64,000 nucleotides of DNA from Streptomyces sp. NBC_01549. Lineage in GTDB: Bacteria > Actinomycetota > Actinomycetes > Streptomycetales > Streptomycetaceae. The position numbers were made by a program, and so were the translations under genes. The notes below the pieces were generated by a model. The model made no database searches, was not told the origin of the DNA, and saw only the letters and a program-made list of their open reading frames with translations. Shown piece after piece: positions 14,623 through 23,336 of the stretch; the first letter of the stretch is position 1; each line of letters opens with the position of its first letter. The stretch spans positions 6,655,001-6,719,000 of the forward strand of contig NZ_JAPEPW010000001.1 of assembly GCF_026339955.1 (NCBI RefSeq), in the 5' to 3' direction.

Positions 14623-17136
14623 TCACAACTGGCCGACGTCGGTGACCTTGACGACCGCGCGACCCTCCGCGTCGGAGGCCACGAGGTCGACCTCCGCGCT
14701 GATGCCCCAGTCGTGGTCACCGTTCGGGTCGGCGAAGGTCTGACGGACGCGCCACAGACTGTTCTGCGGCTCTTCCACGATCGACAGCAGCTTGGGGCCA
14801 CGGGCGTCGGGGCCTGTGCCGAGGTCCTCGTACTCGTCCCAGTACTTGTCCATCGCCTCGCCCCAGGCGTCGGCGTCCCAGCCGGACTCGCCGTCCATCT
14901 CGCCGAGCTCGTCGACGTTGTCGAGCGCGGCGAGTTCGACACGGCGGAACATCGCGTTGCGGACGAGGACGCGGAAGGCGCGGGCGTTCGACGTGACCGG
15001 CTTGACCTGGTCGGCCCTCTCCTGGGCCTCCTCGGCCGTCATCTCCTCGGGGTTGGCGAGCTGCTCCCACTCGTCGAGGAGGCTGGAGTCGACCTGGCGC
15101 ACCAGCTCGCCCAGCCAGGCGATCAGATCCTCCAGGTCCTCGGACTTGAGGTCGTCCGGGACGGTGTGTTCAAGCGCCTTGTAGGCACTCGCCAGGTAGC
15201 GCAGGACAATGCCCTCAGTACGGGCGAGCTCGTAGTGGGAGACGAACTCCGTGAAGGACATGGCCCGTTCGTACATGTCACGGATGACGGACTTCGGCGA
15301 CAGCGGATGGTCACCGACCCACGGGTGACTCTTGCGGTAGGTGTTGTAGGCATGGAAGAGCAGCTCCTCCAGCGGCTTGGGGTACGACACGTCCTGGAGC
15401 CGCTCCATGCGCTCCTCGTACTCGACGCCGTCCGCCTTCATCGCGGCCACGGCCTCGCCGCGCGCCTTGTTCTGCTGGGCCGCGAGGATCTGCCGCGGGT
15501 CGTCCAGCGTGGACTCCACGACGGACACCATGTCCAGGGCGTAGGAGGGGGACTCGGGGTCCAACAGCTCGAACGCGGCGAGCGCGAAGGTCGACAGCGG
15601 CTGATTGAGCGCGAAGTCCTGCTGCAGATCCACGGTGAGGCGCACGATGCGGCCCGTGGCGTCCGGCTCGTCGAGCTTCTCGACGATGCCGCCGTCGAGG
15701 AGCGAGCGGTAGATCGCGATCGCCCGCCGGATGTGCCGCAGCTGCTGCTTGCGCGGCTCGTGGTTGTCCTCCAGCAGATGCCGCATCGCCTCGAAGGCGT
15801 TCCCCGGCCGGGCGATCACCGCCAGGAGCATGGTGTGGGTGACCCGGAAGCGGGAGGTGAGCGGCTCGGGATCGGAGGCGATGAGCTTCTCGAAGGTGTT
15901 GTCCGTCCAGCCGACGAAGCCCTCGGGAGCCTTCTTGCGGACCACCTTGCGGCGCTTCTTCGGGTCGTCGCCCGCCTTGGCGAGCGCCTTCTCGTTCTCG
16001 ATGACGTGCTCGGGCGCCTGGGCCACCACGAAGCCCGCCGTGTCGAATCCGGCGCGCCCGGCACGGCCTGCGATCTGGTGGAACTCGCGGGCACGGAGCG
16101 TGCGCACCCGGTTGCCGTCGTACTTCGTCAGCGCCGTGAACAGCACGGTGCGGATCGGGACGTTGACTCCGACACCGAGCGTGTCCGTGCCACAGATGAC
16201 CTTCAGCAGACCGGCCTGGGCCAGCTTCTCCACCAGCCGTCGGTACTTGGGCAGCATGCCCGCGTGGTGCACGCCGATGCCGTGGCGTACGTACCGGGAG
16301 AGGTTGCGGCCGAACTTGGTGGTGAAACGGAAGTTGCCGATCAGCTCGGCGATCTGGTCCTTCTCCTCGCGCGTGCACATGTTGATGCTCATCAGCGCCT
16401 GCGCCCGCTCCACGGCCTGCGCCTGGGTGAAGTGGACAATGTAGACGGGAGCCTGCTTGGTCGCGAGCAGCTCGGTGAGCGTCTCCGTCAGCGGGGTCAG
16501 CACGTATTCGTAGGAGAGCGGCACGGGCCGGGTCGCCGAGCGGACCACCGACGTGGGCCGTCCGGTGCGCCGGGTGAGGTCCTTCTCGAACATCGAGACA
16601 TCGCCGAGCGTCGCCGACATCAGGATGAACTGAGCCTGCGGCAGTTCCAGGATCGGGATCTGCCACGCCCAGCCGCGGTCGGCCTCCGCGTAGAAGTGGA
16701 ACTCGTCCATGACCACCTGACCGACGTCGGCGTGCTTGCCGTCCCGCAGCGCGATGGACGCCAGCACCTCGGCGGTGCAGCAGATGATGGGGGCGTCGGA
16801 GTTCACGGAGGCGTCGCCGGTCAGCATGCCGACGTTCTCGGTGCCGAAGATCTTGCACAGCTCGAAGAACTTCTCCGAGACCAGTGCCTTGATCGGCGCC
16901 GTGTAGAAGGTGACCTCGTCACGGGCGAGCGCCGCGAAGTGGGCGCCCGCGGCGATCATGCTCTTGCCCGAGCCGGTGGGCGTCGAGACGATCACGTTCG
17001 CACCCGAGACCACTTCGATCAGCGCCTCCTCCTGATGGGGGTAGAGCGTGAGACCGCGTTCCCCGGCCCACGACTCGAAGGCTTCGTAGAGGGCGTCGGG
17101 ATCTGCGGTCTGTGGCAGCTGATCGATAAGGGTCAC
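14623..17136 (-). CDS. Superfamily 2 DEAD/DEAH-type helicase with C-terminal DUF3516
   Basis: An 837-residue helicase: Q-motif-like LYPHQEEAL, Walker A STPTGSGKS near residue 52-60, motif Ia TAPIKALVSEKF, Walker B VVMDEFHFY near 141-148, motif III LMSATLGD, a second RecA domain with VHHAGMLPKYRR and GTDTLGVGVN, and motif VI HQIAGRAGRAGF. The long C-terminal half matches the actinobacterial DUF3516 extension (Ski2/Mtr4-like proteins). It probably unwinds structured RNA. A start at GTG 17136 behind GGGG is preferred; an in-frame start at 17283 would overlap the divergent gene and add an unlike sequence. Confidence 0.9.
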   Translation of the reverse strand: MTLIDQLPQTADPDALYEAFESWAGERGLTLYPHQEEALIEVVSGANVIVSTPTGSGKSMIAAGAHFAALARDEVTFYTAPIKALVSEKFFELCKIFGTENVGMLTGDASVNSDAPIICCTAEVLASIALRDGKHADVGQVVMDEFHFYAEADRGWAWQIPILELPQAQFILMSATLGDVSMFEKDLTRRTGRPTSVVRSATRPVPLSYEYVLTPLTETLTELLATKQAPVYIVHFTQAQAVERAQALMSINMCTREEKDQIAELIGNFRFTTKFGRNLSRYVRHGIGVHHAGMLPKYRRLVEKLAQAGLLKVICGTDTLGVGVNVPIRTVLFTALTKYDGNRVRTLRAREFHQIAGRAGRAGFDTAGFVVAQAPEHVIENEKALAKAGDDPKKRRKVVRKKAPEGFVGWTDNTFEKLIASDPEPLTSRFRVTHTMLLAVIARPGNAFEAMRHLLEDNHEPRKQQLRHIRRAIAIYRSLLDGGIVEKLDEPDATGRIVRLTVDLQQDFALNQPLSTFALAAFELLDPESPSYALDMVSVVESTLDDPRQILAAQQNKARGEAVAAMKADGVEYEERMERLQDVSYPKPLEELLFHAYNTYRKSHPWVGDHPLSPKSVIRDMYERAMSFTEFVSHYELARTEGIVLRYLASAYKALEHTVPDDLKSEDLEDLIAWLGELVRQVDSSLLDEWEQLANPEEMTAEEAQERADQVKPVTSNARAFRVLVRNAMFRRVELAALDNVDELGEMDGESGWDADAWGEAMDKYWDEYEDLGTGPDARGPKLLSIVEEPQNSLWRVRQTFADPNGDHDWGISAEVDLVASDAEGRAVVKVTDVGQL

Positions 17137-17281
17137 GCCCCCATCTTGCCTGTCAACCCGCTCGATGGGGGAATCGGATGCTCGTCCGAAGATCACGACC
17201 GTTACGCTGTGGCGCCGACGAAGCGTCAGCGTATGCGGGCAACTGGACAGCGGCGAAAGAAGAATGGGGCGGGGAACGGCC

Positions 17282-18076
17282 ATGATGGGACCAGCACACT
17301 CACTCTCGGGAGCCGCGGCCTGGCTCGGCGTCGGAGCGGCGGCGGCCGCCGCCGGTCACACGATGCCCTGGCCGGTCCTCCTCGTCGGCGCCCTGATCTG
17401 CGCGGGTGCCGCGCTCGCCCCCGACCTGGACCACAAGGCGGCGACGATCTCGCGAGCCTTCGGGCCCGTCTCGCGGACCCTGTGCGAGATCGTCGACAAG
17501 CTCTCGTACGCCGTCTACAAGTCGACTCGCAAGCCGGGCGACCCGCGGCGCTCCGGCGGCCACCGCACGCTGACGCACACCTGGCTGTGGGCGGTGACGA
17601 TCGGCGCCGGGACCGCGGTCCTGGCGATCACCGGTGGCCGCTGGGCGGTCCTCGCCATTCTCTTCGTGCACATGGTGCTCGCGATCGAGGGCCTGCTGTG
17701 GCGGGCCGCCCGCGGCTCCAGCAGCGACGTGCTGGTCTGGCTGCTGGCGGCGACCAGCGCCTGGATCCTCGCCGGCGTCCTCGACAAGCCGGGCAACGGC
17801 TCGGACTGGCTGTTCACCGCACCCGGCCAGGAGTACCTGTGGCTCGGACTGCCGATCGTCCTGGGCGCCCTGGTGCACGACATCGGGGACGCGCTGACGG
17901 TGTCCGGCTGCCCGATCCTGTGGCCCATCCCGCTCGGCCGCAAGCGCTGGTACCCGATCGGCCCGCCCAAGGCCATGCGCTTCCGGGCCGGCAGCTGGGT
18001 CGAGCTCAAGGTGCTCATGCCGGTCTTCATGCTGCTCGGCGGAGTGGGTTGCGCGGCTGCGCTCAACGTCATCTGA
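17282..18076 (+). CDS. Metal-dependent hydrolase-like membrane protein (YdjM/DUF457 family)
   Basis: The 264-residue protein is mainly membrane-embedded and carries the family's metal-ligand pattern: HSLSGAAAW at the start, LAPDLDHKAATISR near residue 45 (Asp, Asp, His), GGHRTLTHT near 99 and LVHDIGDALT near 200. Members were named for similarity to LexA-regulated YdjM; their substrate is not known, with a phospholipid or acyl substrate often assumed. It begins MMGPAHSL at the ATG at 17282. Divergent from the DUF3516 helicase and followed by strong hairpins. Confidence 0.85.
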   Translation: MMGPAHSLSGAAAWLGVGAAAAAAGHTMPWPVLLVGALICAGAALAPDLDHKAATISRAFGPVSRTLCEIVDKLSYAVYKSTRKPGDPRRSGGHRTLTHTWLWAVTIGAGTAVLAITGGRWAVLAILFVHMVLAIEGLLWRAARGSSSDVLVWLLAATSAWILAGVLDKPGNGSDWLFTAPGQEYLWLGLPIVLGALVHDIGDALTVSGCPILWPIPLGRKRWYPIGPPKAMRFRAGSWVELKVLMPVFMLLGGVGCAAALNVI

Positions 18077-18084
18077 GCCGGGAC

Positions 18085-18110
18085 GATGCCGGGAGTTTGC
18101 CCCCGGCATC
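18085..18110 (+). terminator. Hairpin terminator after the YdjM-like gene
   Basis: GATGCCGGG (18085-18093) pairs perfectly with CCCGGCATC (18102-18110) around an 8-base loop, 9 bp after the stop codon. No clear T tract follows, as is common in Streptomyces. Confidence 0.65.
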
Positions 18111-18175
18111 GCCGGAAGGGGAGGCTCCCGGCTCTCCCACGTCAGCCGTGATCACCCGTGCAGACCCGCGGCACG

Positions 18176-18209
18176 GTGCTCCGGCCCCATATGTGGCGGG
18201 CCGGAGCAC
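18176..18209. terminator. Second hairpin with a 12-bp perfect stem
   Basis: GTGCTCCGGCCC (18176-18187) is the exact complement of GGGCCGGAGCAC (18198-18209); the loop CCATATGTGG can itself pair. It lies about 100 bp after the YdjM-like gene and may be a two-way barrier. It overlaps the beginning of a possible gene relic. Confidence 0.5.
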
Positions 18210-18308
18210 GGCAGGGTCGCTCACCGCGCTGCGCTGCTGGGCTATGGCCGTGACGACCTGATGCGTCTGCTGGACGCGGCGGCGAGCGGACCGGAGGCCG
18301 GGAAGTAG
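18201..18308 (+). pseudogene. Possible C-terminal relic of a lost gene
   Basis: An open stretch of 35 codons ends in TAG at 18306 and reads ...RVAHRAALLGYGRDDLMRL then LDAAASGPEAGK. It has coding-like third-position GC bias but no start and no recognisable N-terminal part, so it may be the tail of a deleted gene. I do not recognise the family, and chance cannot be excluded. Confidence 0.2.
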
Positions 18309-18364
18309 CGGGTCCGAGGGTGCGCCGGGTGTGGGTCAGGTGCGGGAGGCGGCGGCGTGGCCCC

Positions 18365-18640
18365 TCATGCCGGCCCATCCTTGCCCGCTCCCTGCTCCGC
18401 ACCCCCGTACCGCCTCTCGAACTGTGCGATCCGGCCCTCCGAGTCCACGGTCCGGGCCTTGCCCGTGTAGAAGGGGTGGCTCTCCGAGGAGATCTCTACG
18501 TCCACGACCGGGTACGTCTCGCCGTCGTCCCACTCGATGGTCTGGTCGCTCGTCGCGGTGGACCGGGTCAGGAAGGCGTATCCGGCGGCGCGGTCGCGGA
18601 AGACGACGGTGTGGTAGTCGGGGTGCTTGTCCTGCTGCAT
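18365..18640 (-). CDS. rpmE2: Ribosomal protein L31, zinc-independent type B
   Basis: The 91-residue protein reads MQQDKHPDYHTVVFRDRAAG at the start, then YAFLTRSTATSDQTIEWDDG and SSESHPFYTGKARTVDSEGR. It has no cysteines, so it is the C-minus form that replaces the zinc-binding L31 when zinc is scarce. In Streptomyces such paralogues are normally repressed by Zur. I searched the upstream 34 bp by eye and found no convincing Zur box there; control could come from further upstream. The tail after FERRYGG is longer than usual. Confidence 0.92.
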   Translation of the reverse strand: MQQDKHPDYHTVVFRDRAAGYAFLTRSTATSDQTIEWDDGETYPVVDVEISSESHPFYTGKARTVDSEGRIAQFERRYGGAEQGAGKDGPA

Positions 18641-18673
18641 GGGTGCTCCTTGGGGGAGAGGGGCGGGGGCCGG

Positions 18674-19144
18674 TCAGCCGGACGGATTTTCCTCGTCGAC
18701 GATGTGCATCGCGGCCTCCTCGGCCGAGGCCGCGGCGCCGTCGATGCCGACGTCGGTGGCGATCAGCCCGCTCTCGTCGTCCTCGTGCGCTCCTTCATTG
18801 GGGGCCACGAGACGACCGGAGCGGCTGACGCCCACTTCGTTGTCCCAGGGTTCGCCGTCGGTGCCCTGGCAGTCTCCGATGCCGTCCCCGTCCGACGCGG
18901 CGACGTCGGGCATCTCCTCCGCGAGGCGCTGGTCCAGGGTCTCGCCCTGTCGGCGTTCCGCGGCGGTCACCCCGGAATGTTCCACCGCCCACGGCCGCTC
19001 CGGCGGGGACCAGCCCCGGTCGAGCGGGTCACCGACGCCGTCGGAGAGCAGGGTGTCCTCGGAGTCGAGCAGCCCCGCGTCGTCCTGTACCTCGGATCCG
19101 TCGGGCTGGTAGACGTCGTCTCCCCATCCGTCGACGCTGTTCAC
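18674..19144 (-). CDS. DUF5709 family protein
   Basis: The 156-residue acidic protein shows the DUF5709 pattern: DDVYQPDGSEVQDDAGLLD, RGWSPPERPWAVEHSGVTAA, GETLDQRLAEEMPD, GRLVAPNEGAHEDDESGLI and GIDGAAASAEEAAMHIVDEE. The GTG at 19144 has GGAGG seven bases before it. Predicted soluble and largely disordered. No function is established; members are common in actinobacteria and often lie near stress genes. It is upstream of rpmE2 with a 33-bp gap, so they may share a transcript. Confidence 0.85.
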   Translation of the reverse strand: MNSVDGWGDDVYQPDGSEVQDDAGLLDSEDTLLSDGVGDPLDRGWSPPERPWAVEHSGVTAAERRQGETLDQRLAEEMPDVAASDGDGIGDCQGTDGEPWDNEVGVSRSGRLVAPNEGAHEDDESGLIATDVGIDGAAASAEEAAMHIVDEENPSG

Positions 19145-19431
19145 GGGTACCTCCAGGTGATGCGGGCGAGCCCGATCCCACCGCGCTCGACGGCGGGCGC
19201 GCGGGCCACTCGGCACAGGCATCGCCCTTCGCGAACCGGGTGGTTCCCGGGCGTTCCCCGAGCCGGTGCCGATATCCAGCCTTCCACTCCGGTTCGCCAC
19301 TGCGCAACGCCACACGGTCCGAGGTGGTACCGGCCCGCCCACGGAGGCAGGCCCCGGGCGCCGGTGCGACCGCCGCCACACCCGAGAGCGGACCGCACCG
19401 GCGGGGCTTCCTCACCCCTCCCAGGACCTTC
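19145..19431. other. Intergenic region, no gene seen
   Basis: This 287-bp gap separates the ABC exporter end from the DUF5709 start. It must contain the DUF5709 promoter, but I see no clear -10/-35 pair, operator or strong hairpin. Both strands were read and no coding frame with a ribosome site is present. Confidence 0.6.
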
Positions 19432-21213
19432 TCACCCGTGCCAGGACCTCCACAGCGCCGCGTAGGCGCCGTCCGCCGCGACCAGCTGATCGTGACTGCC
19501 CAGCTCGCTGATCCGGCCGTTCTCCACGACGGCGATGACATCCGCGTCGTGAGCGGTGTGCAGCCGGTGGGCTATGGCGACCACGGTGCGGCCGTCGAGG
19601 ACGCGGGCCAGCGAGCGTTCCAGGTGACGGGCCGCACGCGGGTCGAGCAGCGAGGTCGCCTCGTCCAGGACCAGGGTGTGCGGATCGGCGAGGACCAACC
19701 GGGCCAGGGCGATCTGCTGGGCCTGGGCCGGGGTGAGCGCGAGCCCGCCCGAGCCGACCTCGGTGTCCAGACCGTCGTCCAGCGCCCGCGCCCAGCCGTC
19801 CGCGTCGACCGCCCCGAGCGCCGCCCACAGCTCGGCGTCGGCCGCTCCCGTCCGGGCGAGCAGCAGGTTGTCGCGCAGCGAGCCCACGAAGACGTGGTGC
19901 TCCTGGTTGACCAGGGCCACGTGGGAGCGGACCGCCTCGGCGGGCATCCGGGACAGTTCGGCGCCCCCGAGCGTGACGCGACCCTCCCGGGGCGCGTAGA
20001 TCCCGGCGAGCAGCCTGCCCAGCGTGGACTTGCCCGCGCCCGACGGTCCCACCAGGGCGAGCCGGGTGCCTGGGGTGACCTCCAGGGAGACCTCGCGCAG
20101 TACGTCCACTCCGGCCCGGTAGCCGAAGCGCACCTCGTTCGCGCGCACGTCCCGCCCGTCCGGGATCATCTCCGGGTCGCCCGCGTCCGGCTCGATGTCC
20201 CGGACGCCGACCAGCCGGCCCAGCGACACCTGGGCGACCTGCAGCTCGTCGTACCAGCGCAGGATCAGGCCCACCGGGTCGACGAGCATCTGCGCGATGA
20301 GCGCGCCCGTCGTCAGCTGCCCCACACCGATCCAGCCCTGCAGGACGAAGACCCCGCCGATCATCAGGACCGAGCAGAGGATCACCACGTGGGTGACGCC
20401 GATGACCGGGAAGAGCACCGTGCGCAGCCACAGGGTGTAGCGCTCCCAGGCCGTCCACTCCTTGATCCGGCGCTCCGACAGCTCGATACGGCGCTCGCCC
20501 AGGCGGTGCGCCTCGACGGTACGGCCCGCGTCCACGGTCTCGGCGAGGGCGGCGGCGACGGCGGCGTAACCGGCGGCCTCGGAGCGGTAGGCGGACGGTG
20601 CGCGCTTGAAGTACCAGCGGCAGCCGATCAGCAGGACGGGCACGGCGACCAGCACGGCGGGAGCGAGCGGCGGCGCGGTCACGGCGAGCCCGCCGAGCAG
20701 CAGTGCCACCCACACCACGCCGATGGCGAGCTGCGGCACGGCTTCGCGCATCGCGTTGGCGAGCCGGTCGATGTCCGTGGTGATGCGGGACAGCAGGTCA
20801 CCCGTGCCGGCCCGCTCCAGGACGCCGGGCGGCAGCCCGACCGACCGTACGAGGAAGTCCTCGCGCAGATCGGCCAGCATCCGCTCGCCGAGCACGGCCC
20901 CGCGCAGCCGTACCTCGCGTACGAACAGGGCCTGCACGACGAGCGCGACGACGAACAGGGCGACGGTGCGTTCCAGATGGAGCTCGCGTGCGTGGTCCGA
21001 GACGCGCTCGACGATCGCGCCCAGCAGGTAGGGGCCTGCCATCGAGGCCACCACGGCGACCGTGTTGGCGGCTATGAGCAGCAGGAAGGCCCGGCGGTGC
21101 CGTCGGAAGAGTTCGGCCACGTAGGCGCGTACGGTCGCGGGGGCACCGACGGGCAGGGTGTGCGCCGTGGTCGGGGCCGCCGGGTCGTACGCCGGTGGCG
21201 CCACGCCGATCAT
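19432..21213 (-). CDS. ABC exporter half-transporter with degenerate signature motif (subunit 2)
   Basis: The 593-residue protein has an N-terminal six-helix exporter domain and a C-terminal ATPase. Walker A is intact (GPSGAGKSTLGR near residue 388-399) and Walker B carries the catalytic Glu (LVLDEATSLLD), but where LSGGQ is expected it reads LALTPAQAQQIALARL. It overlaps the upstream subunit by ATGA, so it is translationally coupled. With subunit 1 it should form a heterodimer with one competent and one degenerate ATP site, as in TM287/288-type exporters. Substrate unknown; drug or lipid export is usual for the class. Confidence 0.9.
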   Translation of the reverse strand: MIGVAPPAYDPAAPTTAHTLPVGAPATVRAYVAELFRRHRRAFLLLIAANTVAVVASMAGPYLLGAIVERVSDHARELHLERTVALFVVALVVQALFVREVRLRGAVLGERMLADLREDFLVRSVGLPPGVLERAGTGDLLSRITTDIDRLANAMREAVPQLAIGVVWVALLLGGLAVTAPPLAPAVLVAVPVLLIGCRWYFKRAPSAYRSEAAGYAAVAAALAETVDAGRTVEAHRLGERRIELSERRIKEWTAWERYTLWLRTVLFPVIGVTHVVILCSVLMIGGVFVLQGWIGVGQLTTGALIAQMLVDPVGLILRWYDELQVAQVSLGRLVGVRDIEPDAGDPEMIPDGRDVRANEVRFGYRAGVDVLREVSLEVTPGTRLALVGPSGAGKSTLGRLLAGIYAPREGRVTLGGAELSRMPAEAVRSHVALVNQEHHVFVGSLRDNLLLARTGAADAELWAALGAVDADGWARALDDGLDTEVGSGGLALTPAQAQQIALARLVLADPHTLVLDEATSLLDPRAARHLERSLARVLDGRTVVAIAHRLHTAHDADVIAVVENGRISELGSHDQLVAADGAYAALWRSWHG

Positions 21214-22997
21214 GCGGTCTCCTCGATTTCTTCCAGTTCCTTCAGTACGCCGCTCAGGTCGGCCTCGTCATCGGTCTCCCGCGTCACCACGGCCCGGTAT
21301 CGCGGCTCACCACGTACCAGCTCGCGGTGTACGCCGACGGCCGCGACCTTGCCCTCGTGCAGCAGAACGACCCGGTCCGCGTGGTCCAGGAGCAGCGGCG
21401 AGGAGGTGAACACGACCGTCGTACGCCCGGTGCGCAGGGCGCGCACGCCGTCGGCGATCCGGGCCTCGGTGTGCGAGTCGACGGCGGAGGTCGGCTCGTC
21501 CAGGACCAGCACCCCGGGGTCCGTGATCAGCGACCGGGCCAGAGCCAGGCGCTGGCGCTGGCCGCCGGACAGGGAGCGCCCACGTTCGGTGATGCGGGTC
21601 TCCATCGGATCCTCGGCGTCCAGCGAACCCTGGGTGAGCGCGTCCAGGACGTCGCCGCACTGCGCGGCGGTCAGTGCGGCCTCGGCGCTGACGAGACCCG
21701 AGGAGGGCACGTCGAGCAGCTCGCGCAGCGAGCCGGACAGCAGCACCGGGTCCTTGTCCTGGACGAGGACGGCCGTACGGGCGGAGTCGAGTGGCAGCTC
21801 GTCGAGCGGTACGCCCCCGAGGAGTACCGAGGTGCCCTCCTCCGCGGGATGGCCACCCAGCCGCGCGGCGAGCACACCCGCCGCGTCCGGGTCGCCGCAC
21901 ACCACGGCGGTGAGGCGTCCGGCGGGCGCGAGCAGCCCGGTCGCGGGGTCGTACAGATCGCCGTCCGGTACCTCGGCCGAGCGCGATCCGCCGCTGTCCA
22001 TGGCACGTTCCAGGGACAGCACCCGGGCGGCGCGCTTGGCGGACGGGCGGGAGAAGGAGTAGGCCATCGCGATCTCCTCGAAGTGCCGCAAGGGATACGT
22101 GAGCAGCATGACCGCGCTGTACACGGTGACGAGCTCGCCGACCGTGATCCGGCCGCCGTGGGCCAGGTGAACGCCGCGCCAGATGACGGCGATCATCAGC
22201 AGGCCGGGCAACAGCACCTGGATGGCCGAGATCAGCGACCACATCCGGGCGCTGCGCACGGCCGCGCGGCGGACCTCCTGAGAGGCGCGGCGGTAGCGGT
22301 CGAGGAACAGTTCCTCCCCGCCGATGCCGCGCAGCACGCGCAGGCCCGCGACGGTGTCCGAGGCCAGCTCGGTGGCGCGTCCGGCCTTCTCGCGCTGGAA
22401 GTCCGCGCGCCGGGTGGCACGGGGCAGCAGCGGCAGCACGGCGAGTGCCAGGACGGGCACGCCCACCGCGACGAGTACGCCGAGCGCGGGCTGGTAGACG
22501 ACCAGACCGACACAGACCAGCACGACGGTCAGGGCGGCCGCCGCGAACCGCGACAGGGCCTCCACGAACCAGCCGATCTTCTCGACGTCGCCGGTCGAGA
22601 CCGCGACGACCTCGCCGGCCGCGACACGCCGCGTCAGGGCAGAGCCCAACTGGGCGGTCTTGTGGGCAAGGAGCTGTTGGACGCGCGCGGCGGCGGTGAT
22701 CCAGTTGGTGACCGCGGCCCGGTGCAGCATGGTGTCGCCCAGCGTGATGCAGGCACCGCACAGCACCAGCAGCCCGCCGGTCAGGGCGAGTCGGGTGCCG
22801 GAGCGGTCGACGACGGCCTGGACGGCGAGGCCGACGCAGAACGGCAGCCCGGAGACGGCCACGAAGTGCAGCAGCCCCCAGGCGAGGGCCTTGAACTGCC
22901 CGCCGAGCTGATTCCGGCCGAGCCACCACAGGAATCGGGGCCCCGAGCGTGCGTCCGGCACACCCGGGTCGGGATAGGGAAGGTCTTGAATCTGCAT
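21210..22997 (-). CDS. ABC exporter half-transporter with degenerate Walker A (subunit 1)
   Basis: The 595-residue partner has an exporter membrane domain (MLHRAAVTNWITAAARVQQL and following helices) and an ATPase whose signature RSLSGGQRQRLALARSL (near residue 470) and Walker B LVLDEPTSAVD are canonical. Its P loop, however, reads VVCGDPDAAGVLAARL, lacking the GxGKS lysine, so this half probably cannot bind ATP normally. It is the first gene of the pair. The 340-bp region upstream carries its promoter. Regulator not evident nearby. Confidence 0.9.
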   Translation of the reverse strand: MQIQDLPYPDPGVPDARSGPRFLWWLGRNQLGGQFKALAWGLLHFVAVSGLPFCVGLAVQAVVDRSGTRLALTGGLLVLCGACITLGDTMLHRAAVTNWITAAARVQQLLAHKTAQLGSALTRRVAAGEVVAVSTGDVEKIGWFVEALSRFAAAALTVVLVCVGLVVYQPALGVLVAVGVPVLALAVLPLLPRATRRADFQREKAGRATELASDTVAGLRVLRGIGGEELFLDRYRRASQEVRRAAVRSARMWSLISAIQVLLPGLLMIAVIWRGVHLAHGGRITVGELVTVYSAVMLLTYPLRHFEEIAMAYSFSRPSAKRAARVLSLERAMDSGGSRSAEVPDGDLYDPATGLLAPAGRLTAVVCGDPDAAGVLAARLGGHPAEEGTSVLLGGVPLDELPLDSARTAVLVQDKDPVLLSGSLRELLDVPSSGLVSAEAALTAAQCGDVLDALTQGSLDAEDPMETRITERGRSLSGGQRQRLALARSLITDPGVLVLDEPTSAVDSHTEARIADGVRALRTGRTTVVFTSSPLLLDHADRVVLLHEGKVAAVGVHRELVRGEPRYRAVVTRETDDEADLSGVLKELEEIEETA

Positions 22998-23336
22998 GAC
23001 GTCCCAGTGGCTCGTGTAAGGGGTGGGGTCAGGGAATGGGGTCGGGGAGAAGCCGTGGGGTTCCGGCGACCGGCCGACCGCGGGGGGTCGGCAGCAAACC
23101 GTGAAAGGTTCGCGTCATGGCGCGACCGGAAGCAAACGATTTTTCACCCGTGGACATGGATTCAGGACAGCGAATCGGGATACGAGTTCGGGAGACGCGA
23201 GTTCGGGGCAGGGGCTCCGAGGCAGGGCTGGGACCACCTCCGACGCACCGAAAGCGTGCCCGGAAAGGCAACGCCTGCCCGAGAAGTCGGGGGGGTAGGG
23301 GTTATTCGTCCGATACGTGATGCAACGATGGGCCGC
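22998..23336. other. Divergent intergenic region between ABC exporter and L,D-transpeptidase
   Basis: No gene is evident on either strand. The stretch includes irregular GGGATAC/GAGTTCGGG and CGAGTTCGGGG repeats around 23180-23215 and an AT-richer piece GTTATTCGTCCGATACGTGATG at 23301-23322 (shown in part) that would suit the promoter of the L,D-transpeptidase gene. A CGAAAGCG-rich section near 23245 gives no stable hairpin by eye. Confidence 0.5.

Noticed and set aside
14296..18261. A 1321-codon open frame on the plus strand
   Set aside because: It is antisense to the DUF3516 helicase and tesB, whose motifs are complete; its own composition (Val/Leu/Arg/His rich, no domains) is what the complement of a high-GC gene gives.
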